64,000 nucleotides of DNA from Sapria himalayana (GCA_029783825.1 JAREIK010002966.1:702020-766019); one strand, 5' to 3'; counted from the stretch's first letter, positions 51,440 to 64,000 are shown. Notes: generated by a model from the letters alone, not told the origin. Translations and numbers: made by a program.

Positions 51440-51927
51440 CTATCTATCTATCTATCTATATTTCTATCTTTCTCACTATCCATCACTCTATCTGTCAATC
51501 TATCTATGTGTCTATCTGTCAATCTAGAAATATGTATATCTGACTATCTGACTTTCAATATATCTACTTTTATATCTGTCTATCTATCTAGTTACTATCT
51601 ATCTATATATCTCTCTATATGTCTATTTGGCTATTTATCATTCTGTCTATCTTCGATCGGTCTATTAATTTATATGTCTATCTATATGTCTATATGTCAA
51701 TATGTCAATCTATCAGTCTTTCTATCAATCTATCTATATATCAATATGTCAATAATTAATTCAACCAATTTATTAATCTATTAATCTTTCTATTTTTTTA
51801 ATTATCGATATATTAATGTATCAATTTGTCTGTCTTTCTATCTAACTGTATAAGTATCTATATGTCTATCTATTTATCTATCTTCTGTCTATCTGTCTGA
51901 TTATCTATCAGTCTAATTGTCTATCTA
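51440..51927. repeat. Segmental duplication inside the TATC array, copy 1
   Basis: Collinear with 52,993-53,480 at a constant offset of 1,553 bp, including rare non-TATC words (CAATCTAGAAAT, GTCAATAATTAATTC, TGTATAAGTATCTATA). The two copies differ at only a few percent of positions by eye. Confidence 0.85.
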
Positions 51928-52992
51928 TCTATCTATCTATCTCTTTATTTGATTTCTATCGATCTATATATCTATCCGTCTATTTGTTTATCTATTTACC
52001 TATCTATCTGTCAATTTGTTTATCTATCTATCTATCTATTTATCTATTTACCTATCTATCTGTCAATTTGTTTATCTATCTATCTGTCTATCAATCAATC
52101 TATCTATTGGTCTATGTATTTATTTATCTCTGTAACTTTATATCTATCTATATGTCTATATGTCTATTTATATATGTGCCTATCTACCAATCTACCTTTC
52201 TGCCAATCTACCTATTTGTCTATTTTTCTTCCTGTATAACTATAAATCTATTTATCTCTCTATATATATATCTATTTAGATGTCTATATGACAATCAATC
52301 TATATATCAATCTATCTATCTATCAACCTCTATGGCTTTCTAGTATCTATGAATCAATCAATCAATCTATCTATTTATGTGGCTATCTATTTATCTATCT
52401 ATCTATATGTCTGTGTGTCTTTCTATCTATTTGTCTATTTCTCACTTTGTCTGTATATCTGTCTTTCTGTCTATCTGTCTATCTTTCTATCTTTCTATCT
52501 ATTTATCTATCAATTTGTCTTTCTATCTTTCTGACTATCTATCTATTTGTCTATTTGTCTATTTTCTATTTGTCATTCTATCGATCTTTCTATATGACAA
52601 TCTGTCTATGTATCTATCTATGTGTCTATCTATCTATCTATTTGTCTATCTGTCTATCTGACTATATATCTATCTGTCTATGTATCTATCTATATATTAT
52701 CTGTATATCTGTATATCTGTCTATCTATCTATCTATTTATATGTCTATTTATCTATATATCTATATATATATCTAGTTATCTATCTATCTACCTATCTAT
52801 CTGTCGATCTTTCTATCTGTCTAGCTATCTATCTACCTTTTTGTCTATCTATCTATCAAACTATCTGTCTTTCTATCTATTTATCTATCTATATATTTGA
52901 ATTTATGTCTATCTATCTATCTGTCAATCTATATATTTTTCTATCTGTTTAATAATCTAGTTGTATATTTGTCTATCTATGTATATGTCGAT

Positions 52993-53480
52993 CTATATGT
53001 CTATCTATCTATATTTCTATCTTTATCACTATCCATCACTCTATCTGTCAATCTATCTATGTGTCTATCTATCAATCTAGAAATTTGTATATCTGACTAT
53101 CTGACTTTCAATCTATCTACTTTTATATCTGTCTATCTGTCTAGTTACTATCTATCTATATATCTCTCTATCTGTCTATTTGGCTATTTATCATTCTGTC
53201 TATCTTCGATCTGTCTATTAGTCTATATGTCTATCTATATGTCTATATGTCAATATGTCAATCTATCAGTCTTTCTATCAATCGACCTATATATCAATAT
53301 GTCAATAATTAATTCTATCAATTTATTAATCTATTAATCTTTCTATTTTTCTAATTATCTATATGTTAATGTATCAATTTGTATGTCTTTCTATCTAACT
53401 GTATAAGTATCTATACGTCTATCTATTTATCTATCTTCTGTCTATCTGTCTGATTGTCTATAATTCTAATTGTCTATCCA
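52993..53480. repeat. Segmental duplication inside the TATC array, copy 2
   Basis: Second copy of 51,440-51,927. No indel is needed over most of its length. Confidence 0.85.
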
Positions 53481-54171
53481 TCTAACTATATAATTATAAT
53501 ATCTATTTCTCTATTTATCTATCTATATGTTAATCTGTCTATCTGTCTATCTATCTGTCTATATATCTTTCTTTCTATCTTTCTTTCTATCTTTCTGGAA
53601 ATCTGTCAATTTGTCTATCTACCTATCTGTATATTTATGTATTTGTGTATCTATCTCTCTTTCAATCTATCTATCTATCGATATGTCTATCTATCGGTTT
53701 ATCTATCAATATATCAATAAATCTATATGTCTGTCTATGTGTTTATCTATCAAAACTATTAATCTATCTATATGTCAATCTATCTATCTATCTATCTTTC
53801 TTTCTATATGTATATTAGTCTATCTGTGTCTCTGTTGATCTGTCTATCTATCTGTCTATCTATCTATCTATCTGTCTGTCTATCTATCAAACTTTCAATC
53901 TATTTATATGTCTATATGTCTATCTATTTATCTTTCTATCTGTATATCAGTCTATTAGTCTATCTGTCAATTTGTCTATATAAATATTAACCTATTATCT
54001 TTCTATCTATCTCTTTATCTATCTATCTATCCATCTGACTTTCTCTAAATATATCTATCTATCTTTCTCTCAATGTGTCTATGTGTTTATTCGTCTACCT
54101 GTCTAACTGTCTATCTATCTATATGTATTGTTGTCTATCTTTCTATATGTTTATTTTACTATCTATCTATT

Positions 54172-54213
<42 letters not shown>

Positions 54214-57200
54214 ATCTTACTTTCTTTCTGTCTATCTGTCTATATGTCGATTTGTCTTTTATCTATTTGTCTATCTATTTTTTATTTATTTGTCTACCTT
54301 TCTATTTGTCTTATATCTATCTGTCTATCTGTCTATATGTTTAGCTGTCTAACTATCTATCTATCTATCAATGTTTCTATCCATCGATCTCTCTATCTAT
54401 CTATCGTGTGTATTTGTGAATTTGTCTATCTTTATATCTATCTATCATTCTATGTCAAAATGTATATATATCTATCTATGTATTTGTGTATCTATCTATC
54501 TATTATATGTCAATCAATCTATCTGTCTATATGTCTATCTGTTTATGTGTCTATGTGTCTATCTACATATCTACCTATCTTCCTATTTGACTATCTATTT
54601 ATCTTTCTATCTATAAATCTATGTATATATTTATCTATCTATCTATATATATCTTTATAAGACTATCTATCTATCTATCTTTCTTTCTATCATCTATCTA
54701 TCTATCTACTTGGCTATCTATCTATCTATCTATATGTCTATCTGTCTGTCTATATATCAATCTATTTTCTTTGCTATCTATCTGTCTGTCTATCTACCTA
54801 TTTATCTGTCTATTTGTCTATTTTTCTATCTATCTACATATCTATAGTTCTATCTATATGTATATCTATCAATCTATATGTATATCTATCTATCTATCTA
54901 TCAATCTATTTATCTGGCAGTCTATTTGTCTATTTATATATCTATTTATCTTTGTATCTATTTATCTGTTTATCTATATATTTGTGTATTAGTCTATCTA
55001 TCTATTTATCTATTTATCTATCTATCTGGTCTCTCTATTTACCTATCTATTTGTCTATTTGTCTATCTGTCTATCTATCTATCTACTTATTAACCTATAT
55101 TTCTTTCTGTTTATCTACCTATCTTTCTATTTGTCTATATGTTTATCTATCTATCTATCTATCTATCTATCTGTGTACCTAACTATCTATCTAATTGTCT
55201 AAGTATATATATGTCAAACTATCTATCTATCTATCTATCTATTTATATGTGTTTCTATCTATCTATATATTTGTATATCTATTTATCTATCTATCTTTTT
55301 ATCTTTCTATTTGTCGATCTATCGATCTTCCTAATTGTATATCTATCTATATATTTATCTAATTATGTCTCGATATGTCTATCGATCTTTCGTCCACCCT
55401 GACAATTTTTTAATATTTCAACTGCCAATCTGTCAATCAATCAATCTATGAATATATCTTTCTGTTTATCTTTATATATATCTATATCTATCTATCTAAT
55501 AATCTATCTATCTAACTATAAGTATATCCGTATATCTATCTATCTGCCTCTCTATTCATCTACCTATCTTACTATTGTCTATCTGTCTATGTGTCTATAT
55601 ATCTATCTGTTTTCTTTCTATCTATCGATCTATTTGCATATATGTTTATCTGTCTATCTATCTATCTTTTTATCTCTCTATCTGTGTATCTGTCTATCTA
55701 TCAATCTCTCTAAATTATTATCTATCTATCTCGCTATATGTCTATCTGTCTATTTGTCTTTGTGTATATTTCTCTATATGCCTATCTCAGTATATACCTA
55801 TCTATCTATTTGCCTATTTTTCTATCAATCAATCTATCTAGCTATCTATCTAAATATCTATCGATCTATCTATATGTCTATTTGCTTATCTGTCTATATG
55901 TCTATCTATTTATCTGTCTTTCTTTCTATCTCTCGATTTGTCTATCAGTCATTCTATCAATCTATCAAACTTCCAATCTATCAATTTGTTTATGTGTATA
56001 TCTTTCTATTTATCTTTCTATATATCTCTATATATTTAAATCTATCTATATATCTATATGTCTATCTATTTATCTATCTATCTAACTATCTGTCTGGCTA
56101 TCTATTTTTTGATCTATTTGTCTATATGTCTATCTATCTATCTATCAATTTATCTACCTGTCTATCTGTCTATCTATATATCTATCTATCTATCTATCTG
56201 TGTATATATATATATATATGTCTATATGTCTATCTATCTATCTATATATTTGTCTATCTATCTATCTATATGTCTATATGTCTATCTATCGATTAGTCTA
56301 TCTGTGTATTTGCCTATTTTTCTATATATCTATCTGTCTATTTGTGTTTTATCTATCTGTATATCTATCTATCTATCTATCTACTTGTCTATTCTCTATT
56401 TATATATCTATCAATCTATCTATATGTCTATCTATCTATCTATATATTTGACTATATATATATATATCTATCTACTTGTCTATCTATCTATCTATCTATG
56501 TATATGTCTCTCTATCAATTTGTCTCTCTCTTTATCAAAATATCTTTTTATTTTTCTATTTGTTTATTAACCTATTTGTCTATCTTCCTTTCTTCCTATT
56601 TGTCTATATGTCTAACTATCTATTTGTAAATTTACCTATCTATCTATCTGTCTACCTATCTTTCTATCTGTCTATCTTTATTTCTATCTATTTGTCTATC
56701 TATTTGTCTATCTATTTATCTATCTATATTTCTATGTATATGTTTATCTATCTATGTATTAATCTATTTATTTATTTATCTGTATATCTATGTATTTGTT
56801 TATTTATCTACCATTTATATATATATTTGTCTGTCTCTCTGTCTACCTAAATATAAGTCTATCTATCTATCTATATGTGTGTCTATCTACCTATTTACCT
56901 ATTTTTCAATCAATCTATTATATTTCTATCTATCTATGTATCTATATGTTTATCTCTCTATATATTTATTTGTCTCTCTATCTATATGTCTTTATGTCTA
57001 ATGGTCTCTCTTTATATCTACCTATCTATGTATCCATTTGTTTATCTATCTATCTATTAATCTTTCTATTTATGTTTCTATCTGCCTATCAACCTATTTG
57101 CCTTTCTGGCTATCTAGTTTTCATTCTATCTATCAATCTTTCAATCTATCTTTAAATCTATAAATATATCTCTATATCTAAATGTCTATAAACTATCTCT

Positions 57201-57433
57201 CTATCTCTCTATCTGTCTATTTGTCTATTTGGCTATCTGTTTATCTATTTGCCTAAATATCTATCTATATGCCTATATGTCTACCTGTCTAACTATATAT
57301 ATGTCTATCTGTATATCTATATATTTGTTTATGTGTCTATATTTATATCTACTTATCTACGTATCTACCTATCTACATATCTATCTGCCTATCAGTTTAT
57401 CTATTTATCTGGCTAACTATCAATTTATAAATC

Positions 57434-57488
<55 letters not shown>

Positions 57489-59714
57489 ATCTATGTATAT
57501 GTCTATATGATTATCTATCTATCTATCTGTTTTTCTATCTATCTATCTATATTCTTTTTTTCCTATTAGGCTATCTAGTTATATGAATATCTATTTGTGT
57601 TTCTATATGTATATCTATCTATCTTGTTATCATTCTATCTATCTAAATATCTATTTGTCTATCTATATATCTAATAATCTATTTATTTCTTTGTCTACCT
57701 ATCTATATGTGTATTTGTCAATCAGTCTATCTGTCTATATTTCTATCTATCTATCTATCTATATATATATATATATATATCTGTGTATCTCTCTATCTGT
57801 CTATATGTCAATATGTCTATATATCTATCTATCTAAAAATCTATCTATTTGCCTATCTACCTATCTATTTATATACATATTTTTCTATCTACAAATCTGT
57901 CTAACTATCTATTTATCTTTCTTTCTATCTATCTATCTATCTCTCATATATCTGTATATCTATCGGTCTATCTCACTATTTATCTATCTATCTGTCTATC
58001 TGTCAATCTATAAATCTATGTATATGTATATATATATATATATATGACTAAATATGTATCTATCTATCTTTCTATCTGCCTTTCTAGCTATTTGACTATC
58101 TGGGTATCTATTTATCTATTTTTCTATACGTCTATTTATATAACTATTTATATATTTATCTATTTATCTATCTATGTATTTATCTATTTGTCTATATATC
58201 TTTCTTTCTATCTATTTGCCTAATTATCAATCTATATATTTAACTATCTATCTTTCTGTCTATATATCTAATTTTCTACCAATCTATCTACTTATATGTC
58301 TATTTTTTGATATGTCTATCTATATATCTATCAGTCTATCTATCTATTTGTATATCTATTTATAAATCTAAATATCTGACTATCTCTCTATTTATCTATT
58401 TGTATATCTATCTATCCATCTATCTATTTATCTTACTATTTGTCTATCTGCTTCTCTATTTATCTGCTTATCTTTATATCTGCCTATTTTTTTATTTGTC
58501 TATTTGTATTATGTCTATTTGTCTATCTGTTGATCTATCTATATGTCTCTTTGTCTACCTATCTATCTGTAGATCTGTCTATCTATGTATTTGCCTATCT
58601 AATTATCTACCTATTTTCTTATTTCTATATCTACCTATATCACTTTTTATCAATCTGTGTATCTATCTATATATCTGTCAATCAATCTATCTGTCTATTT
58701 GTGTATCTATCTCTATATCTGTCAATCTATCTATTTGTCTATATGTCTATATGACTAACTTTGTATCACTGTATATGTCTATATGTCTATCTATCTACAT
58801 GTCTATTTTTCTATGTCTATCTATCTATTTGTCTATTTGTATATTTATATATTTGTCTATGTTTCTTTCTATCTATTTGTATTCTATCTATCTATCTATC
58901 TATCTGTCTGTCTATTTATCTATATGTGTTTCTAGCTACCTATCTATGTGTCTATGTGTCAATCTATCTATTTGTTTATCTGTGTATCTGTTTATTTATC
59001 TATTTGTTTATTTATATATATGTCTTTCTATCTATATGTCTATCTATTTATTTGTCTATCTATCTATCATCGATCTGTATATTTGTCTATTTGTCTATCT
59101 ATCTGTCAATATGTCTCCCTCTCTATCTATCGATCTATCTATCTATCTATCAATCTTACTATCTATTTATTTATCTATCTGTCTAACTGTCTAACTGTCT
59201 ATCTATATGTCTATCTCTTTATTTGCCTATCTTTATATCTATCTTTCTATATGGCTGTATATCTATCTATGTGTATCTATCTATATATCAATCTACCTAT
59301 CTCCTATCTGCCTGTCTGCCTTTCTTTGTATTTGTCTATATAACCATACTCTATTTGTCTATCTATTTCTTTATCTATCTGTCTATCTATTTATAAGTCT
59401 ATCTGTCTACATTTATATCTTTCTATCTGTATATCTATCTATATCTCTATCTGTCTGCCTATGTGTCTATGTATTTATCTATCAATTAGTCTATATGTCT
59501 ATCTATCTATATATATCTCTCTCTATCTGTCTATATAATATATCAATCTATCTATCTATCAACCTATATATGTGACTATCTGTCAATCTGTTTATCTATC
59601 TTTTTATCTCTCTTTCTGTCTATCTCACTATCCGTTTATCTATTAATCTATTAATTTATCTATCTGTCTATCTATCTATTTGAGTATCTTTATATCTGTC
59701 TATCTGTATATCTC

Positions 59715-59745
<31 letters not shown>

Positions 59746-60074
59746 ATATGTTTATATCTATCCATGTGTGTATCTGTCTATCTTGTCAATTTTTCTATCT
59801 ATTTATTTATCTATTTGTCTATCTGTATAACTATCTATATATCTATCTGTCTATTTGTCTATCAGTCTATCAATCTATTTGTCTATCTTTCTATTTGTCT
59901 ATCTGTCTATATGTCTATCTATCTATATGTCTATCTGTGTATCTAACTAACTATCTGTCTGTCTATATGTCTATATATCTATATATCTATATATCTATAT
60001 ATCAATATATCTATCTATTTATCTATATATCTGTTTATGTTTCTATCTGTCTATCTATCTATCTGTTTATCTGC

Positions 60075-60110
<36 letters not shown>

Positions 60111-60539
60111 GTATATGACTATCAGTCTATCTATCTATCTATCTATAAATATATCTTTCTATGTATATGCCATTCTATCAATCTGTCTATCTATTTATCT
60201 ATCTTTCTATCTATATGTATACCTGTCTTTCTATATATTTGTCTATCTATCATTCTGTCAATGTGTCTAACTATTTATCTATCTATATGTCTACCTATTA
60301 TCACTACAACAAAACTTCAAATTAATGACGTTTAATACCTTGATGCTTTCAAAAAATGTCATTATTCTATTGTAATTAGACATTTAATGACACTTACTAG
60401 AAGTGTCATTGTTAATAAAAATTATGTGATTAATATAATATTATATTTAGCTTCATTTAATAAAATGAAGACTCGATCGCTAGAAAGATGAGCGCGTCTT
60501 TTTCATCATGTTAGGCCTTTTCCTACAGCTCAGCTTCAT

Positions 60540-60770
60540 GCTGGCATCTCCGATATCCTTAGCCATCTTTGCAGCATCCAGTAAGTTTCCCCATTAAGTT
60601 TCTAATTGTATCAGCTCTTCCATACATTTAGCTTTTATCAAAAAATAGTGCATTGAATCACTGAAATTGAAGAGGTTAACTTATTTCATCAATGCAAACT
60701 TGTCTCCGATCTTTTTGCATTTCTTTGTAGCATCTTCGAAAATCTTCTGTTTTGCATCTTATATTATGCA
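60540..60770 (-). pseudogene. Captured TPR-region fragment, TRANK1-like UvrD-helicase family, copy A
   Basis: On the minus strand DAKQKIFEDATKKCKKIGD then KFALMK (about 60,765-60,690) is followed by a probable intron and then LLDAAKMAKDIGDASMKLS (about 60,590-60,535). The order and helical-repeat spacing resemble the C-terminal TPR region of plant TRANK1-like proteins (large UvrD-type helicases with TPR repeats), where a 'GNFLEAAKIAKLKGDILLEA' block follows. The fragment is far too short to function. The family assignment is by remembered motif similarity and could be another TPR protein. Confidence 0.45.
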
Positions 60771-60779
60771 TAAACTTAT

Positions 60780-61285
60780 CATCATTAACAAGTAGAGAGA
60801 GAAGGGGGAGGGGAAGAAACATTATATTCTCATGTTTGGTTCTGGGAGAGGAAGTATCAGGACATGCGCGAGTGGCCTTGTAATCAAGACAATTGAGAGT
60901 GAATTCAGTGAGCCCATTGATTCTTATTGAGAATTAATTCAGAGGAGAACTAGGTGGGAAAGTGTAACTTTTTTGTTTCCTTCTCTTCATCTTAATTGAG
61001 TTCATTTGTACTTGGAAGTGGAGGTTGCAGAAGCATAGCAGATTAGAAAGTGACTGTCATGGATGCTTTCTTCCCCATCACATTTCTGCCTTTTTGAGGA
61101 GATGTTTCATTTTTCACTCCCCCCAATAATAGCTTGAATTTGATCTTCTATTGTTCTCCTCGCTCGGAGCTAACCAAATTCCTTCTTGGTCTTTCTCTTT
61201 CTCTCTCTCTCTCACAGTCTCATCTTTTCTATGTCTTCCAGAAGCAAGATCTGATTTTCATTTTCTCTGCTATTGATGCTTCACT
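60780..61285. other. Unit A spacer, genic-like composition
   Basis: Less AT-rich than the surroundings, with a GA-rich tract (60,805-60,830) and a CT-rich tract (61,190-61,215). It may be promoter or 5'-UTR DNA of the captured gene, read on the minus strand. No frame is recognised. Confidence 0.35.
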
Positions 61286-62560
61286 CACTACAACAAAACA
61301 TCAAATTAATTACGTTTTATACCTTGAGGCTTTCAGAAAATGTAATTATTCTATTTGTAAATAGACATTGAATGACACTTACTAGATGTGTCATTGTTAA
61401 GACTAATAGGCTAGGAAATTTCTTTACTCCATAAAAATTGCCAAGGAATAAGGGGCTGAAAATTAAAAACCTTGTTACTTTTATTAGTGTTATTGATGTG
61501 AAAATATTTTTTTTGAATTAATTGATTTAGAACTAATTTCTTTTGTATTTTTTAACTGTAAAATAAGTAATAAATTTTAAATTGTATTCTTGATTAATAA
61601 AAAAAAATTATCAAATTTTAGTTGAAATTTATTTATTAAAAATAAAAAGAAATTTAAGATAAAATTAAAAAAATTAATTATTTATACATTCAAATTTGAA
61701 TTTTTTATTTATAAAATAAGTAATAATATTTAATTTTAAAATTAAACTGTTAATATTTAATTTATCCCTGAGAGAAATAAAAATAAATTGAAAATTTTAC
61801 GTCTTTTAATAAATTGATGATTAATATAATTTTAAAATTCTAGCGAGTCTTCATTTAATAAAATTAAGACTACCTCACTATTATATGCAAATATGGAAGT
61901 TTCCCCATTAACTTACTAGCGCATCTTCTTCAAATAGTTCGAACTTTTCCAACATCTCGGCTTCAAGCAGTGCCTTCGATATTCTTGGCGATCTTTGCAG
62001 CATCCAGGAAGTTTCTCCATTAAGTTTCTAATTGTATCAACTCTTCCATTCACTTTAATTTTTTCAAAAAACTACGCATTGAATCACTTGAATTGAAGAG
62101 GTTAACTTATTTCCCCATTGTGAACTTGTCTTCCGATCTTTTTGCATTTCTTCGCAGCATCCTCCAAAATCTTTTGTTTTGCATCTTATATTATGCCCTC
62201 GTCTCTTTTAATGTAATGATATTGCGTGGCATGTTCTTTCCAGTTGGAAATGTAACAGAGTCCCTCGTCGAACAGCTCCCCCTTTTGACATCAATCAATA
62301 CATTTGATGAAGAAGTTGATTTTAACGTAAGCATCTGCTACCAGCTTATAATATGCTGCTTGTGTGAAACATTTTGCAGGTTCTTCAAGTTTGGGAATAG
62401 AAGTCTTTCCATAAATAAACAAAAAACCTACAGCTGAATCTTAGACACACTAGATTATAATTTGCAGCTGAAAAGATAAAAATTTATATTTGTTTGTATA
62501 ATAAATTATATTAATTAGACATGTCATTTATTTTTTCAAAAACATCATTAATTTGGAACA
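61286..62560. mobile_element. CACTA element of the second family, unit B
   Basis: Starts CACTACAACAAAACATCAAA, nearly identical to unit A over 130 bp. It then has ~400 bp of AT-rich DNA absent from A and a second copy of the captured gene region. A further partial copy of the subterminal block (GGCACTTACTAGATGTGTCATTG) occurs at about 62,578, so the arrangement is a tandem series A-B-(C). Confidence 0.6.
61918..62383 (-). pseudogene. Captured TPR-region fragment, TRANK1-like UvrD-helicase family, copy B
   Basis: Three minus-strand blocks lie in order: EPAKCFTQAAYYKLVADAYV then KINFF (62,383-62,306), DAKQKILEDAAKKCKKIG (about 62,195-62,140), and NFLDAAKIAKNI then, after a one-base shift, ALLEAEMLEKFELFEEDAL (about 62,017-61,918), ending at a GTAAGT donor-like site. 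In TRANK1-like proteins blocks of the form 'AAKCF..A..Y..AA..Y.KGNFF..CL' and 'GNF.EAAKIAK..GD.LLEA.LLEK' occur in that order. The last two blocks repeat those of copy A. The one-base shift shows it is not functional. The plus-strand 114-codon frame here is a shadow. Confidence 0.5.
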
Positions 62561-63433
62561 TGTTTTATGTTTTTATGGCACTTACTAGATGTGTCATTGT
62601 TAAGACTAATAGATTGTTAATACTAATAGCTTGTTAAGACTAATAAGGGGCTGAAAAATATAAACATTATCACTATTATAAGTATCATTGATATGAAAAT
62701 ATTAATTATGAATGTATTGAATTGGAACAAATTAGTTAGTATATTTTATATGTAAATATGTAATAGGTATTAAAATGAGAATGGCAACAAACTAGAAGAG
62801 TCGAGTGGAAGAGTCTCGGCCTGCTTCTCTGTTCCTTTGTTTTCCATTTCTTCATTGATGGAATTCTATTCGCTTATTTATATATTTCTTCCTCAGGAAT
62901 TGTTGTATTCTCGCACGTGATCTCAGAGAAAGATTCTTATGCGGCCCATGACAGGTCCTTGCCGCCCTTTATTGTTAAATTAGCAGATATGTTACCAAAA
63001 TGCATAATGCTAATGGCTACCCGTGTTATACGGATATTTTTTGTAGCTTGGCAGGACAAAATAAAAAGATGGAAAGCCATTTAAATTGGGATCGAAAGAT
63101 AGAATTGTAGTCAAATACTCTTGTCATCAGTTTCTACACGACTTAGATTTACAAACTGTGGAAAGTGGAGTTATACATGGCTTATGCATTCATATCTTCG
63201 ACATCATGTTTTGTGTTGCTATTTGTGGAAGTTTAATTAGTTATGTTTCCTTCAATCAATAGAGATTTTGTTATATTGGTGCTGGGTTTGTCGGTGATTT
63301 TGCTATAGTTGAGTTATCTACTTCTTATTTTCAGGCTACTATTCTGCCAAAAAGTAATAATGAATTCTTTTCCATTTCCCATTTTCCGGCTCAGTCTCCA
63401 GTTCTTCTTGCAATGTCCAATTTGCTAATTACA
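62561..63433. other. Partial third unit and unclassified DNA
   Basis: 62,565-62,710 matches 61,371-61,510 of unit B. The remainder is less AT-rich but shows no recognised domain. A stretch without stop codons runs on the plus strand from 62,896 (after an AG) to a TAA at 63,082, 62 codons without ATG start, reading HVISEKDSYAAHDRSLPP in part; it may be an exon relic or chance. Confidence 0.4.
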
Positions 63434-64000
63434 TGATAGATAGATAAATAGTTAAATAGTTAGATAGATATATAGATAAAGAGATATACAGATAGATAGA
63501 TAGATTGTTAGTTAGATAGATAGAATGATAGATAGTTAAATAGACATATATATATATATATAGATACACAGATAGAAAGATTGATTGAAAGATAGATGGA
63601 TAGATAGAAAGATAAACAAATATACATAGAGACAAATAGATATATAAATAGATAAATAGATAGATTGGTAGATAGATAGACAGACAGATAGATAGATAGA
63701 TAGATAATCGACAGGTAGATAGCTTGTCAGATAGACAGATTATAGATAGAGATATAGAAATAGATATATAGACAGATAGATAGATCGACAGATAGACAGA
63801 TATAAAGATAGGTAGATAGACACATAAATGAGAAGACAGACAGAAAGATATGTTGATATATATATAGATCGATAAATAAACAAAAAGATACAATATAGAT
63901 AGATAGATAGATAGATAAAAAGATACTTAGATTGATAGACTATCAGATATATAGTTAGACAGAAAGATAGAAATGTAGCTTGACAGATAGATAAAAAGAT
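63434..64000 (+). repeat. GATA satellite, continues past the window
   Basis: Degenerate GATA/GACA repeats in the same orientation as the arrays at 7.8, 26.5 and 39.4 kb, opposite to 49,770-60,301. The 154-codon minus-strand frame is a repeat artefact. Confidence 0.93.

Larger units (their letters stand above)
49770..60301 (-). repeat. TATC satellite, 10.5 kb, inverted relative to the other blocks
   Basis: Degenerate CTAT/TATC repeats with TGTC, TTTG and CAAT variants and short TA runs. On this strand the frame Ser-Ile-Tyr-Leu is open, which yields plus-strand frames up to 375 codons (50,657-51,784). None has a non-repetitive domain, an intron pattern or a plausible protein composition. It starts after a short CATC run at 49,770 and ends directly at the CACTACAAC terminus at 60,302. 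Confidence 0.95.
60302..61285. mobile_element. CACTA element of a second family (CACTACAACAAAA), unit A
   Basis: Starts CACTACAACAAAACTTCAAA directly after the TATC array. Within 120 bp it has ATGACACTT/AAGTGTCAT motifs in both orientations as subterminal repeats. The same terminus recurs at 61,286. No TTGTTGTAGTG right end was found, so unit A ends where unit B begins. It carries a captured gene piece and a genic-looking, less AT-rich stretch (60,780-61,280) with a CT-rich tract. Confidence 0.65.

Noticed and set aside
49758..60335. Plus-strand open frames up to 375 codons in the TATC array
   Set aside because: Same cause as above, in the opposite orientation. Several overlapping frames are open at once.

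Overview
The window looks like nuclear, repeat-rich intergenic DNA from a flowering plant. The evidence is CACTA (En/Spm) transposons of the plant type with tnp2 and Transposase_24 genes, plant hAT and PIF/Harbinger elements, intron-containing fragments of plant genes, and very AT-rich spacers. I cannot name the species. I see no intact, convincingly functional host gene, no tRNA or rRNA, and no CRISPR array. Most long open frames are artefacts of tetranucleotide repeats.

Layout. 1-7,785 is the body of one CACTA element whose 5' end lies about 760 bp left of the window: an AT-rich leader, ~570 bp tandem repeats, and a decayed tnp2 transposase gene (4,212-7,574). 7,786-13,291 is a degenerate GATA array. 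13,292-26,447 is a second CACTA element of the same family, inserted in the GATA array with an ATA target duplication. It carries the same leader and tandem repeats, a fragment of an Enhancer-of-polycomb-like (EPL1) gene, a PIF/Harbinger MITE, and tandemly duplicated exon-like segments. 26,451-27,298 is the rest of the GATA array. At 27,299 a related CACTA terminus opens a ~12 kb region with Transposase_24 relics on the minus strand, a 362 bp GC-rich hAT MITE and a captured TBL (trichome-birefringence-like) exon. 39,366-41,288 is GATA again. At 41,289 comes a third copy of the same terminus, followed by a 3.05 kb hAT transposon (42,615-45,663) and unclassified AT-rich DNA. 49,770-60,301 is a 10.5 kb array in the opposite orientation (TATC). 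At 60,302 and 61,286 are two ends of another CACTA family (CACTACAACAAAA) with duplicated fragments of what looks like a TRANK1-like UvrD-helicase/TPR gene. GATA resumes at 63,434 and runs off the window.

Theme. Four of the five CACTA family termini that face tetranucleotide DNA do so directly on their left side, and the one right-hand end that can be placed does so too. At least three different host genes (EPL1, TBL, TRANK1-like) survive only as fragments beside or inside these elements. This looks like a cluster of gene-capturing (Pack-type) CACTA elements in a GATA/TATC satellite landscape. The gene assignments come from recognising protein motifs by eye, and no database search was possible.
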